Assembly: GCA_021464525.1 (NCBI GenBank)
Contig: JADRCO010001189.1
Span: 1-21,573 of the forward strand
Direction of reading: 5' to 3'
Origin: Rhizophagus sp. LPA8_4_AMF
Lineage: Eukaryota; Glomeromycota; Glomeromycetes; Glomerales; Glomeraceae
Length of the DNA: 21,573 nucleotides
Shown: piece by piece, positions 1 through 10,140 of the stretch
How positions within the stretch are numbered: the stretch's first letter is position 1
How the letters are laid out: each line of letters begins with the position of its first letter
The notes under the pieces: model-generated
Told to the model about the DNA's origin: nothing
Database searches by the model: none
The model's input: only the letters and a program-made list of their open reading frames with translations
Position numbers and translations under genes: made by a program

Positions 1-31
1 GCATTATGAATAACTCAGGCCAGAGATTATT

Positions 32-59
32 TTTCGGCGAAATGGCTTTCGGCGAAATG
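32..59. repeat. Duplicated TTCGGCGAAATG motif
   Basis: Two copies of ttcggcgaaatg lie head to tail, separated by a few bases, and are followed by tcctg. The GC-rich motif stands out from its AT-rich surroundings. Its reverse complement (aggacatttcgccgaa) resembles caggacatttgtccgaa near 17036. It could be the end of a non-autonomous DNA transposon, but no partner end is visible here. Confidence 0.4.
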
Positions 60-111
60 TCCTGATACCTTTTTTATGCCTAATTCTTTTGTGTATAATT
101 GTCAGAGCATT

Positions 112-540
112 TTAATTTGTAATAACCAAGCTTTTCGCTACATTAAAGAAAATTTTGGATTTAATAATTCCGAAATCATAATATAAACTTAACATTTCCT
201 CTCGTTTTCTCTTAAAATTTTCTATATCTGTTTTATCAGTAGGATTTGGTATCATCTATAAAAATACAATAATATTTTCTTTCTTTTAACTATTAAAGCT
301 CGTTTTTGAATATTAATAATAATGTGAAATTCTCATACTGAGGTCAAAAAATTCATCGGATCCATTAATAAGTTACTTAATGCAGAACCACTATATTACT
401 GACTTTAAATTTATAGTCGTATTAACTACATACCCCAATACAGGATTCTTTTTATCAATACAAATTTTGTTTCTGATTTTTTTTAGATTGATTGTCACTT
501 CACTCTCAATATTTGGTAATTGTTAATAATCAGTTCCCAT
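112..540 (-). pseudogene. Unrecognised degraded coding region
   Basis: On the minus strand a 47-codon open stretch runs from an ATG at 255 down to a stop at 112-114. It begins MIPNPTDKTDIENF, ends KSLVITN and is preceded by a splice-acceptor-like tttatag. Further upstream on the same strand, from an ATG at 540, lie other protein-like stretches containing NIESEVTINLKKIRNK and LINGSDEFFDLSMRIS. These are interrupted by several in-frame stops. The composition, rich in charged residues, looks like fungal coding sequence rather than random AT-rich DNA. I do not recognise the family. It may be the 3' part of a decayed gene, or a live gene with introns that I cannot place. Confidence 0.3.
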
Positions 541-2130
541 TTTGCAAAAATAAAATTTTTACAATTACAATGTTTATAGTATAATATTAAATGAAGAATG
601 GAGAATGGAAATTAATAGTCAATTTTGTGAATTTATTAAATCGTCATTCGAATTTGTAAAAAATGTTTGTGAAACGTGCCTCGACTGAAAAGAAAAAATG
701 TGGGATTTTTTTTGGTGGAAATGGCAACGGATAATTTTTTCTATTTTACTAGTTTTATTATGGTAATATGACATCAGAAATACAGAAATACAGAATAAAA
801 AATATTTTACGTTATAATCTTGATTTATTTTCTTTATAATATTTATATTTATTTATTTATTTTTTATTTTTTTGCTATAAATAAATCAAAAGAGAAATAC
901 AAATATATTTTATTAAGGTATTTAAAACAATAAAATTTGAAAAATATATGATCGGATAAATCATTTTTATTATAAAAAGTTTATTGTCATAATTTGTTTT
1001 TTTAAAAGAGATTCAAGACCTCATAAAAACGTTATTTCTTACTTGCGAAAAAATACACAGTAGTGCTTTTGAATGACCTGGAAAAAAAAAAATATTAAAT
1101 ATTTTATTTATAAACTTTTCTATTTTTTCTTTTTTAAAAAAAATAAACAAATAAATAAATAATGGTTTTTTTTGTGAAAGTGTCCGTTTTAGTGAAAAAA
1201 TTAATCAAGAATCAGAGGGTTTTAAATTTTAGTATAAGTATAGTTTTTTGATCTTGAAGGTTTAAATTTTTTTTACAAACTTATTCTTTTGAAAAAAAAT
1301 GATCTAAAACTTAAGGCTAATTTCAAACGCTTAAATTATTTGACCTTCCAATATTTTTAATAGATTTCTTATATTATTAATTTATATAATATTATTGTGC
1401 ATATTATTTAAGGTTAGTTATGCAAGTAATTTAAATAGATTTCGATGCGATGAATAGTTGTAAATGAATAGAATAATGAGATAAAGTATGACTGTGGATT
1501 CTTTTTTATTCAACTTAAACCTAGTTTTGTTAAAAGTTGATTTAAGATAAAAATAAATTTTTTTTTTTCGATCGCTGTAAAATTAAATCTAGGAAGTGTA
1601 TTAAAATAAATAAATCAAAATTACATTATTCATATGTTGTATTAAAAAAAAATAAGATGTCTGTGCATAACTTAAGTGGCGTCTTTATTGTTGCAAAATA
1701 GAATAAACAGAATAATAGATGGATAAATGATTACAACTTCGGCTACCACCGCCCCACCGCCCCACCGCCGTTATATTATTATGTTAACGTGATCTCTTAA
1801 AATAGTCCTACTTTTGAAGGAAACATACAGATTTATAAATTTTTGAACGCTTCTTTTTATAATAATATATTCTACGATTTAAAAGTTAAATTTTTAACAT
1901 GGTAATAAAAGACAATAGCGTTGCCAGAAACTTGCCTTTGAATTCTCAATAAAAATTCAATGATACTTCAAAGAATCATTTTATAAAGTATTATTATTCT
2001 AATGACAAAAGAATGAATAATATTTAAAAAAAAATAAAAGAATAAAATTAAAAACTCATTATGAAAAAATTAACTAATTGTTTTTATATTACTTACAATT
2101 TTATAATATAATATTTTTTTTAAAAAATAA
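541..2130. other. AT-rich non-coding stretch
   Basis: No gene-like reading frame is seen on either strand. The stretch holds long A and T runs, tttattta-type microsatellites around 841-865 and scattered ATG/stop-dense sequence. The only GC-rich patch is the short CCACCGCC repeat near 1744. No tRNA-like B box or rRNA sequence is apparent. Confidence 0.5.
1744..1770 (+). repeat. CCACCGCC microrepeat
   Basis: Three overlapping ccaccgccc-type units sit in tandem in otherwise AT-rich DNA. This is a short GC-rich microsatellite with no obvious coding context. Confidence 0.7.
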
Positions 2131-3250
2131 AATTTATTTCTAAGGAACAACAACATGGATTTTCATATAAAAGATATAATGAATTAACAAGAGGTCATAT
2201 TCATGGGGGAGTTTGGCATGCTTCTAGATTTTTTTTTAATTTTAAAAAAAATGATTTTTCTATAAATAAACGGTCATGCAAAAGCTCTTTTATAGTCCAG
2301 AGCTAAGCAAAGCACTTAATGTATTTTATGTAAATATCAAGAAGTTATATTCAGCTTTAACACAGCCATTATAGTTATGAAAAATATTGAAAATTGTATT
2401 ATTTATATGGATTAATTTAACATTTACATCCTAATATATTTTTAATTAAAGATACGAATATTTAAAAATTAAAAATTTAAAAGAAAACTTAACATACGTT
2501 TATTTATTAATAACATGAAAAGTCATTTTTAATTCAAGTAATGGATTATTTAAAAAAATGAATTTATATATATATATATATTTCACCTTGATCTACAAAT
2601 CATTAATTTTATCCCTTTTACATTTTCATTATCATTTTCGCTCCCTCATTATGTGTAGTCTTATAAAATTACTTTTATTTTATTTTATTAATTATTTTAA
2701 AGTTGTTGCATTATAAAAATATAAAATAATAAAAATAAACGAAACTAAATACAAATTTTTATCGAAAAGTTTATTAATGAATAGGAGGATGTTTTTGATT
2801 GGACATTTTGTTTTGTAATACAATCAAAATATCACGTGACTGTAACTTTTACGGTGCTCTTGGGTAGTTTCAGGCGCAGACAAATCACATGTCACGCAAT
2901 TCAAAATTATTTATACGGGTTAATCTAAAACGTTATTGTTATGCAGGAATTTTTTTAGTGGCTTAGAAATTTTGTGTCGCAACATTTTGAAACGGCAATA
3001 AATTCCTGTTAATAAATGCATTTCTAGTCAACCTAACTGATCAAACTTTTTTTACTACACAGCCTTTATCATGATACACAGCCTTTTATTACACCGCAAA
3101 AGTTTTCGCTAAAGCCATAAAATCATGAAAATTGTTTCAAGACCGAATAGCACTAACCAATCCAGAATTACTAAAAAAATTACAGGATGGCCATGATATA
3201 TCCTATTGGCTAAGCCTCATATTTCTTTGTTAAATATCTGCTTGGAAAAT
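2131..3250. other. Upstream region of the channel gene
   Basis: This is a non-coding AT-rich stretch. Around 2155-2235 there is a short protein-like frame (RYNELTRGH, then GVWHAS) that may be a transposase N-terminal relic. There is a TA dinucleotide run near 2568-2582 and a CACGTG palindrome at 2833-2838. A duplicated tacacagcctttta-type sequence lies near 3055-3092. A short frame around 3145-3230 (containing LTNPELLKKLQDGHD) looks protein-like, but it is closed by stops and I could not splice it in frame to the gene downstream. Confidence 0.4.
2833..2838. promoter_or_regulatory. CACGTG E-box palindrome
   Basis: The sequence atcacgtgac contains the CACGTG core bound by basic helix-loop-helix factors in fungi. 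It lies about 460 bases upstream of the channel gene ATG. Any regulatory role is inferred from the motif alone. Confidence 0.3.
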
Positions 3251-3259
3251 TATATATAA
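3251..3259 (+). promoter_or_regulatory. TATA box of the channel gene
   Basis: Tatatataa lies 39-47 bases before the chosen ATG at 3298 and is followed by cctcttgag. A similar tatataacc element precedes the kinase-repeat gene at 18066. A short out-of-frame ATG at 3287 sits between this box and the start and encodes only MWSI before a stop. Confidence 0.45.
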
Positions 3260-3297
3260 CCTCTTGAGATAAGATTTCTCATCCTAATGTGGTCAAT

Positions 3298-5409
3298 ATG
3301 AACGAACCTATAGAAAAACAAATTGAAAAGTTAATTAATGAAATATTTGAAAAGTTGGACAATTCAAACAAATCAAAAGAACATGACAGGCTGGTTGAAG
3401 AATTTTTTAATTATTGTGTAGAAGAGTGGAGAAACAATAAACTTGAAACTATGTCTGTGGTTTCTGTTTTGCTTCCAAAAATCATTTCTGGTCCCTACCA
3501 AAAGGCAGTGATCAACTTTATGAAGAAAATTACCTACGAAAAGCTTCCACCAGAACATACTCCGTATGAAGGAAAGTTCACGTCAACTCGCGAACACCTT
3601 AGGAGCTATAGTTATCCCTATTACAAACTTCCTGATTTTCGCAAATTTGAAATTCCAAAACAATTGTCTCGACTTGAAAAGTTTGTATTTCACATCCTCT
3701 TTTATGCATTTCATAAATCATACATTAATCACGATCATTGGTTATTTTAAATAGATTTGAGGAAATTGAAAAACACACCGCCATATTGTGCTACATACCA
3801 CTGCCTGGACTATGCACCAAATTCTCGGAGAATGGTGTACTCAATGCTTTATTTAACTATAAACAAAGTGCCTTTGTCCAACTCATCATGTCTAAACCCA
3901 TCGACTATAGCCTAAATAACAAAACTTTCTTAGCATTATTTTCATCTCCACCTCTTCAAGCAATTGTTAAGTTCAAGTGGGATGCTTTTGGGCGATCGTA
4001 TCTCTTTAAATATTTCTTTGCTTACCTAATTTTAATAATTTTATCTAATATGACAATTTACGTTAGAAGTAGTGAAATGATTAACAAAATGGTTTGGATT
4101 ACAAGCATGATTTGGGGAATATGTTGGTTTCTATGGTATTGCAGAAATGTCATTACATTGTTTTTAATGAATGTAGAAATCAGATATTTTTTATCTCTTT
4201 TATCTTACTTTATAGCCACAATATTTTGGCTTCCTTTTGTTACTTCGTTCCTAGAATTAAATAATTATTTTGGTTTAGATCCTCTTCAGAGCTTTGGTAT
4301 TAAAGTAAGGAATTAAATTGTTCATATTTATTGTAATATTATAACATCTGATTCATTGTAAATAAATTATTTTGTTATATCAAATAGTCAAGACCATTTT
4401 TCCAAGCTATCACAACTTATTTTCTCTGGGTATTTTTAATTTTGTTTTTAATTTCCACTGAGAACTTTGGAGTTTACCTCATTGGTAAGAATTGTTCAAA
4501 AAAGTCTTTATAAATAGTTCAATGAATCTTATAATTTATTTTATGATGCAAAGCAATCGTACAGATTTGTCAAAGAATAGTGTGGTCACTTATCTTTATG
4601 GTATTAAATCTATTACTTTGTACACATGCAACAATGGTCTATTTATCATTTACCGACACTGACGAATCTGATGAAAGTCTTGTTATCTCAGCCATTGATA
4701 ATCAAACAAGTTATAAAATCTTTAAAAAAAACGATATGATTACAGAAGGGAATATTACCAAATATAGAAAAGAAAATAAATTTAAGAGCTTTACTAAATC
4801 ATTTGAAAATGTTTGGTCAATGGCTCTAAATGATTACAGTTCCCTTGAACCATGGAGTAATAATCACTCAGTTTATGTAATCAAGTTTGCTTACTCATTG
4901 ATTTTAAACATCTTTTTTCTGAATACCCTAAGTATGTATCTGCAAAACTATTTTTTATCTTCAACCATTTCTTTTTTCTGACATTCAATTATCTTTTTTT
5001 GACAGTTGCAATTGTGGTTAAAACTTATGAAGAGGTACTAGTTGATTCGTATACTAAATGGATCGTTATACGGGCATATATTATTGCACTAATGGAAATC
5101 TCTTTTAGGATACCATCCCAAGATGAGTATGTAAATCGCATTTCAAGTTGATAACTTTGGCACATTCTCTAATTTATTGTTGTCAATGATAGGAATAATT
5201 TTCCTTATACCATCATTTATGAAGCAATAAATGAAGAAGTTGAGAAATTTCACAAGAAGAACTTTAAGGATGAGAAAAAGGATAGAGAGTACAAAGAATA
5301 CACGAAGTACAAGGACAAAGAGTCTGAGGGATTACCTGCCGAAATCAAGGGTCAAATCCAGAAGCTTCTAATTTTGTTAGAAGGAGTTCTTTTGAAAAAA
5401 AGTGTATAA
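3298..5409 (+). CDS. Six-exon ion-transport-domain (TRP-like) channel
   Basis: This is a predicted cation channel of the plasma membrane or an inner membrane. The exons are 3298-3680, 3755-4304, 4388-4484, 4581-4931, 5006-5126 and 5193-5409. All introns are GT-AG (74, 83, 96, 74 and 66 bp) and the reading frame is kept across every junction, giving 572 residues. An acidic N-terminal part (about 1-200) is followed by membrane segments S1 (about 210-230), S2 (240-265), S3 (272-296) and S4 (318-335, then ENFGVYLI). S5 is at about 345-367, a pore-loop candidate (FTKSFENVWSMALND) at about 414-428, and S6 at about 443-465. A charged lysine-rich tail ends the protein. The layout matches Glomeromycotina ion-transport-domain proteins, which usually carry N-terminal WD40 repeats; none is seen here, so this is a short form or N-terminally truncated. 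The S4-S5 linker is also about ten residues short. The 3298 ATG was chosen because the frame upstream is closed. Ion selectivity cannot be judged. Confidence 0.75.
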
Positions 5410-5745
5410 AGCTGGATAATAACTACTTTTTTTTAGGGTTTAAACCTGCATTCTATCACGTGATTTATATTTTAAAATTTGATTGGTTAATTATTAATCT
5501 ATTTATTTATCAAATAAATGCACATAACTTTTTAGTTATTTTATTTTATTTAACAATTTGGAAATGAATTTTCTTAAAATGCTTTGTTTTCTATTACTTT
5601 TTTATTAATAGTGGTTATTTTTATTTATTTTCACTATTATTCCTTTAATACATGCTCAAGAATAAAACACAAAAATACATTACACCAAGAAGCGGTCCCT
5701 AAAAAAGATGAAAAGGAACCTAAACGAAAAAAATAATGTTTGTTT
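5410..5745. other. 3' flank of the channel gene
   Basis: This is non-coding AT-rich sequence. It has a CACGTG palindrome at 5457-5462 and an AATAAA at 5513-5518, about 105 bases after the channel stop, which is a plausible polyadenylation signal. Nothing else is recognised. Confidence 0.4.
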
Positions 5746-6085
5746 ATACCCTTTCCCTTATTCTTCATCTTAAGAGTCCATTTCACTTCCAAGGAGTGTT
5801 CCTATAAAATAATTTGTTAGTTATGTTCTTAAATGAAATAAATGAAAACACACTTCACCTCCTTTAACTTTCATCTTCAGGAGTCTATTTTGTCTTCAGG
5901 AAGTGTTTCTACAAAAAAAATAATTAAAAGAACGTTAATAATGTTCCTAAATGAAATAAACAAAAAAAAAAAAAATTCCCCTCCTTTACCTTTTGTCTCA
6001 AGAGTCCAATTCGCCTCCAAGGAGTGTTCTTATAAAATAATTAAAAGTATATTAGTAACGTTCTTAAACAAACTAGAAATGCGCT
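5746..6085. repeat. Tandem repeat, three ~107-121 bp copies
   Basis: Three diverged copies share the order cctttacctt..catctt / gagtcca..ttccaaggagtgtt / ataaaataattaaaag / gttcttaaatgaaataaac. The anchor gagtcca/gagtcta falls at 5774, 5881 and 6002, giving periods of 107 and 121. The third copy runs into a different tail with gcgctttcca. A 91-codon open frame across the array has no protein character and changes frame between copies, so I do not call it a gene. Confidence 0.75.
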
Positions 6086-6189
6086 TTCCAGCAGGAGACT
6101 CCGTCCCCTATGATTGATTTATTTAAATGTATGTCTTTTTGTATAGTACACGATAACACGGATAGTGTAAATGATGTGATCAGCAGGTA

Positions 6190-7340
6190 TTTTATGTTAA
6201 CAAGAGGTCTTGTTCAGAGGGAGTTAACGCGACACTGATTATCAAGTTGGAACTTGTAGGGAAACATTTAATATTAACAAAAACTGGGAAGAAAAATAAT
6301 CTTTGATAAACCTGATATGAAAGTCTGTATTTCTTATATGTATTATTTTTATTATTGTATCAATTCTGCATTATAATATTAATCAGCCTTGTTATATTAT
6401 TTATAAAGGTATTGGTTCAATTGATTAAAGAAGTACCAGATTTATATTTAGATGAAATTGCTGCTAAAATGGCATTAAGAACAGGAAAATCTGTTTCAAT
6501 TGCAACCATATGGCGGTCTTTAAGATATTGTGTAATTACACACAAAAAGGTTTATCTTTATTAACTATTAGCATTCAGCTAAATAGCATATTAATCATCT
6601 TTACTAATCACTTTACATTAATAATTTTAAAGCTAGAGAAAGCTGCAAAGGAAAGAAGTGAGATTTTTACGCGGACATTATATTATGAACATTGGAATGC
6701 ATTTTCAACCTGAGCAGCTAATTTTTATTGATGAAAGTGCTAAATATGAATGCACCTCTTGTCATCAATATGGCTATTCACTGCGAAATCAAGCAGCTAT
6801 TAAAAGTGTAGTATTTCTTAGAGGTACATGATATACCATACTTCCAGCATTATCTTTAGATGGTATGATAGTGTTAGACATTATGGAGGTTAGCTGCAAT
6901 AAGGAAAGATTTTGTAATTTTATTCTTTCCAAAGTAGTAAGTTCTTCATTTATATTATAATTTGGCAAATTTAAATTGAAACATTATCAATTAATTAATT
7001 ATAATTATTTATTAGTTTCCAAATATGAATGCATTTCCACAAAAAATAGTGTTTTAATAGTGGATAATGCACAAATTCACCATGATGAATATTTAGTTAA
7101 CTTAGTGGAATCAGTTGGATGTAAAACGATTTATCATACTCTCCAGATCTGAATCCCATTGAAACTGCCTTTTCATCAATCAAAGGTTGGTTAAAAAAAC
7201 ATAGAAGCTAAGTAGAAGAATGTTCTGATCCCTATTTTGCTTTAACAATTGCTTGTGCACAAATTACACCTAATATGGCTCGTTCATATTTCAGAGGTCA
7301 TTGTATCTCTGATGCAATATTTTATATACAGTTGAATTAA
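6190..7340 (+). pseudogene. Degraded IS630/Tc1-like DDE transposase
   Basis: This is a plain DNA transposon relic. In order it shows an N-terminal exon with LTRGLV and DKPDMK, then an HTH part (VPDLYLDEIAAKM, TIWRSLRYC). Next comes FIDES with the first catalytic Asp, then YGYSLRN, LDGMIVLDI, and VDNAQIHHDE with the second Asp. SPDLNPIE carries the Glu, followed by WLKKHRS and a C-terminus ending YIQLN. Three GT-AG introns are visible: 6323-6408, 6550-6632 and 6937-7015. The copy is inactive: a frameshift before DKPDMK, another before GMHFQPEQ, stops after RGT and KHRS, a slip near QKNSVL, and a deletion of about seven bases before YSPD. The deletion prevents an exact DDE spacing. No convincing terminal inverted repeats were found. 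In a living copy the protein would cut and paste its own DNA. Confidence 0.75.
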
Positions 7341-7492
7341 CCTTAAATTTAAAGCATTTTGTCAAAAAAGTTCGCAATAACAATAGAAATGATTAATAAA
7401 AGTTATTATATGATCAAAATTACTTTATTATTTATTTATTACTAATGAATATACAATATAAGTTTTAAAAAAAAGTGAATTGTATATACGAA

Positions 7493-7939
7493 CTATTTAT
7501 ACTTTTCAACTTCTCTCATAATTTTAGATTTATACCAAGTTTAACTCCTAACCTTTGCCAATCCCAATCATTGAGATTAAAAATATCTAAAATATCCATT
7601 TCCTCCTGCAAAAACTTAGTTTTCACTTCATCAAAATTATATTCATTATAATTTTCTTGTAAATTTTCAAAAAATTCATAAATTGATGGGGGAGAAATCA
7701 AAATATTTGTTTGTGGTGACAAACTATTTGGAAAATTATTATATAGTTGATTGAATATACCAGGATAAAGTAAGAAAAAAACCTGTTGGTGGGTAAAATT
7801 GATTTGATACTTGTGTTGCACTTGGTATGTTTTGTTGTATATTTTGTGAATTATTATTGTTGTTGCATTTCTTTGCATTTTTAGCAGCACCAAATAAAGG
7901 TAACGTTGGAGGATCATCTAAAGTATCTGTATCATGTAG
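7493..7939 (-). pseudogene. Broken SAM-like domain protein gene
   Basis: On the minus strand a splice acceptor (tttatatag) at 7940-7941 precedes an exon reading LHDTDTLDDPPTLPLFGAAK, then an Asn/Gln-rich linker and NQFYPPTGFF. It continues in another frame with YPGIFNQLYNNFPNS, a Ser/Pro linker, SIYEFFENLQENY and FLQEEMDILDIFNLND..QRLGVK. The last part has the pattern of the divergent SAM domain (FL.EEI.V..I..L.D...LGV) common in Glomeromycotina proteins. The frame shifts once at a run of T/A near 7780. It shifts again near the end, where KIMREVEKYK and a stop at 7493-7495 follow in a third register. Upstream exons are not found. It could be a recent pseudogene, or two homopolymer sequencing errors in a live gene. 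The ancestral role would be protein-protein interaction; the partner is unknown. Confidence 0.55.
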
Positions 7940-8602
7940 CTATATAAATCTATATAATTAAAAAATTTTGTCACACTTAGATTACCCTGAATAAATAATT
8001 TGAATTGTGTAACATTGAAAAGTGTGATATTCCTGCGCTCGATCTATTTCGTAGGTAAGGGAATTTGATTGGTTTTCATGACTGCGGTAACCAATCTTTA
8101 AGCTAATACCTTTCCGGTTAATGAAATTTAAACCAGAATTTTTTTTATAATCTGATGGATTAATGCTAACAAAAAAAGGTATAGTACTATAGTTCTTATT
8201 AATTGTATTTTGTGGTCATTTCCGCTCTCTTGGTTGCCGCAACTAAACAATTTTTTTTTTCGGTTTTTACCGTAAATACCGAAACTACCTTATTAGTTTT
8301 TTTTTTAAATTTTTTTATCGGATTTTCTCCCTCTTTTTATCATTATTATTTCTTTCGGTTATCTTAACCAAGATTTATTTATTTATTTATTTATTTATTT
8401 GTTTTATCTATTTTTCTGGTTTTCTTAACCGAAATATTTTTTTTAGTTAATTTATTTTTTATTCTATTGAATTTATTTTTAGTTATTTTTTTTTATTGGA
8501 TTTTTTTTTGGTTATTTATATCAGAATTTTTCTTTTTTTTATCAGAATTTTTCTTTTTTTTATCAGAAATTTTCTTTTTTTATCAGAATTTTTTTTTTAC
8601 AT
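7940..8602. other. Non-coding spacer with T-rich block
   Basis: The stretch holds an 8-bp inverted repeat (gattggtt 8067-8074, aaccaatc 8089-8096). It then becomes a strongly strand-asymmetric T-rich block from about 8249. Within that block are a (TTTA)n run near 8370-8400, small ggtta/taacc palindromes, and the 21-bp repeats listed separately. No gene is seen. Confidence 0.6.
8521..8600 (+). repeat. 21-bp T-rich tandem repeat
   Basis: Four copies of tcagaatttttcttttttta start at 8521, 8542, 8563 and 8583 (spacing 21, 21, 20). The array ends exactly where kinase-related sequence begins. An open frame through it gives a Phe/Leu/Ile-rich peptide caused by the repeat and is not considered a protein. 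Confidence 0.8.
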
Positions 8603-9640
8603 AGAGCAAATTGGGTTGATGGATAATTGGAAAAGAGATGATCGACATATGGTTGTTGTTCTGAAAAGTTTAAATAATTCTAAAGATATCACGTCAGAAT
8701 TTGTAAATGAGGTATAATTTATTTATTTGTTAATTTTTAATTGAAATTTTGAAAATTAAATTTTATTTATTATGATTTACATATTTATAGGTTATGTTGC
8801 ATAATAGAGTAAAAGATAATTATTTTATTATTAAATTTTATGGAATAACTCAGGATTTAGAAACAAAAAATTATATGATGGTCTTAGATTATGCAAAGTA
8901 AGGAAGTTTACGGAATTATTTGGATACAAATTTCAATAAGTTAAATTGGAAAGTTAAAATCAATTATTTATATAATATTGCATTTGCACTTGAAAGTATT
9001 CATAAAAATGAATTAATTCATAGAGATTTGCATATTGGCATTCTATTGAAAAATCATGATATTATTCGTATAACTGATATGGGATTATGTAAACCTGCAG
9101 ATTATGAACCATCAAAAATACAAAAAATAATGCATATGGTGTTTTACCTTATATTGCTCCTGAAATTTTACGAGGACAAATTTATACTAAAGCTTCTGAT
9201 ATTTACAGTTTCGGTATAATTATGTATGAAGTAATTTCTGAAATACCTTCATATCAAATATAAGTCATGATAACAATTTAGCAATAAGAATATGTCAAGG
9301 ATTAACATTAAAGTACTCTAACCAATTTTGCAATTAATTAAAAGATGCTTAGATGCAAACTCGTCAAACCGACCATCAGCAAATGAAATTAGGAGTAAAT
9401 TTTGGAAGCTGAAATTGCAAAAACAAATTAATGAAGAAATCAACAGTAATTTACCAATTAGAAATATTCCTTTAGTTAGTTCATCATACATAACATATTC
9501 AGAAGCTATTTATACAAGTAGATCGCTCAATTTTAATAATCTACCTGAACCAAAAATTCTAATAATTATTATAAACAAAGTAATAATATATATAATAAGC
9601 AAGGAATTTTCAGGTATTAATCAATAATTTGCAGTTTAAA
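8603..9640 (+). pseudogene. 5'-truncated TKL kinase pseudogene
   Basis: This is a relative of the intact kinase at 12891. It starts within the N-lobe at RANWVDG and then loses about ten residues and the frame. It resumes at NWKRDDRHM, VVVLKSL (beta3 Lys kept) and SEFVNE. A 79-bp phase-0 intron (8712-8790) sits at the same place as in the intact gene. Exon 2 gives FYGITQDLETK, YMMVLDYAK, a stop at 8899-8901, GSLRNYL, then LIHRDLHIGILL, where the catalytic-loop Asn is replaced by Ile. ITDMGLCKPADY follows, then a frameshift before YGVLPYIAPEIL and DIYSFGIIMYE, and another stop after SYQI. The tail SEAIYTSRSLNFNNLPEPK matches the intact gene. The 3' flank (repeated atatttctcaa) also resembles that after 14352, so the duplicated segment included downstream DNA. 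The missing 5' part is replaced by the T-rich repeat. It cannot encode an active kinase. Confidence 0.8.
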
Positions 9641-10125
9641 AATAAAAATATTGACTTATAAGATACTAATTATTTTTCAATTTATTAAAAAAAATCTCTA
9701 CGATCTGATATTTCTCAACAATCTTGTATTTCTCAACAAATCAACATTTCTTGATGATGATAAATTGTAAGTCAGATAAAAGTTGAATTCAAGGCTGACA
9801 GTTTTGTAAAGTCCAAAGTAAAACAATTTTTCTATCAAGTATCATAGTTTTCAATAAAATTATAATTTCTATTTTTCATGTATTATCTAAATTTTAATTT
9901 AACATTGCAATTTATAATTGTCCGGAAGGACTATTCACCGTATTGAACACCGTTTTTGTCCCTGCCACGATCGACAGTTTCATTTTCTTTTTTTAGAATA
10001 TGTATCTCGCTATAGTACTTTATATATTCTATGCCCTGTAATATACAAATAAATAAATTGGACACGTAGATCATGTAATTGCACATACTGTATTATACGA
10101 TTGTAATACTGCGCTTCGGACTTGA

Positions 10126-10140
10126 TAACGGTTTCCGTTA
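10126..10140. repeat. Small hairpin taacgg/ccgtta
   Basis: A perfect 6-bp inverted repeat with a three-base loop sits in a locally GC-richer patch (gcgcttcggacttg upstream, tattatccgg downstream). It may be part of a MITE end; its role is unknown. Confidence 0.4.

Noticed and set aside
3145-3230. Protein-like frame LTNPELLKKLQDGHD upstream of the channel gene
   Set aside because: It is closed by stops on both sides and I found no donor and acceptor that join it in frame to 3298.
3373-3754. Other-frame ORFs over exon 1 of the channel gene
   Set aside because: They overlap the supported spliced frame and show no recognisable motifs.
5842-6117. 91-codon plus-strand open frame
   Set aside because: It spans the 107-121 bp tandem repeats, has no protein character, and repeat copies fall in different frames.
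8496-8717. 73-codon open frame starting in the T-rich block
   Set aside because: Its first part is translation of the 21-bp repeat; only the last part (from NWKRDD) is kinase-derived and is listed with the pseudogene.
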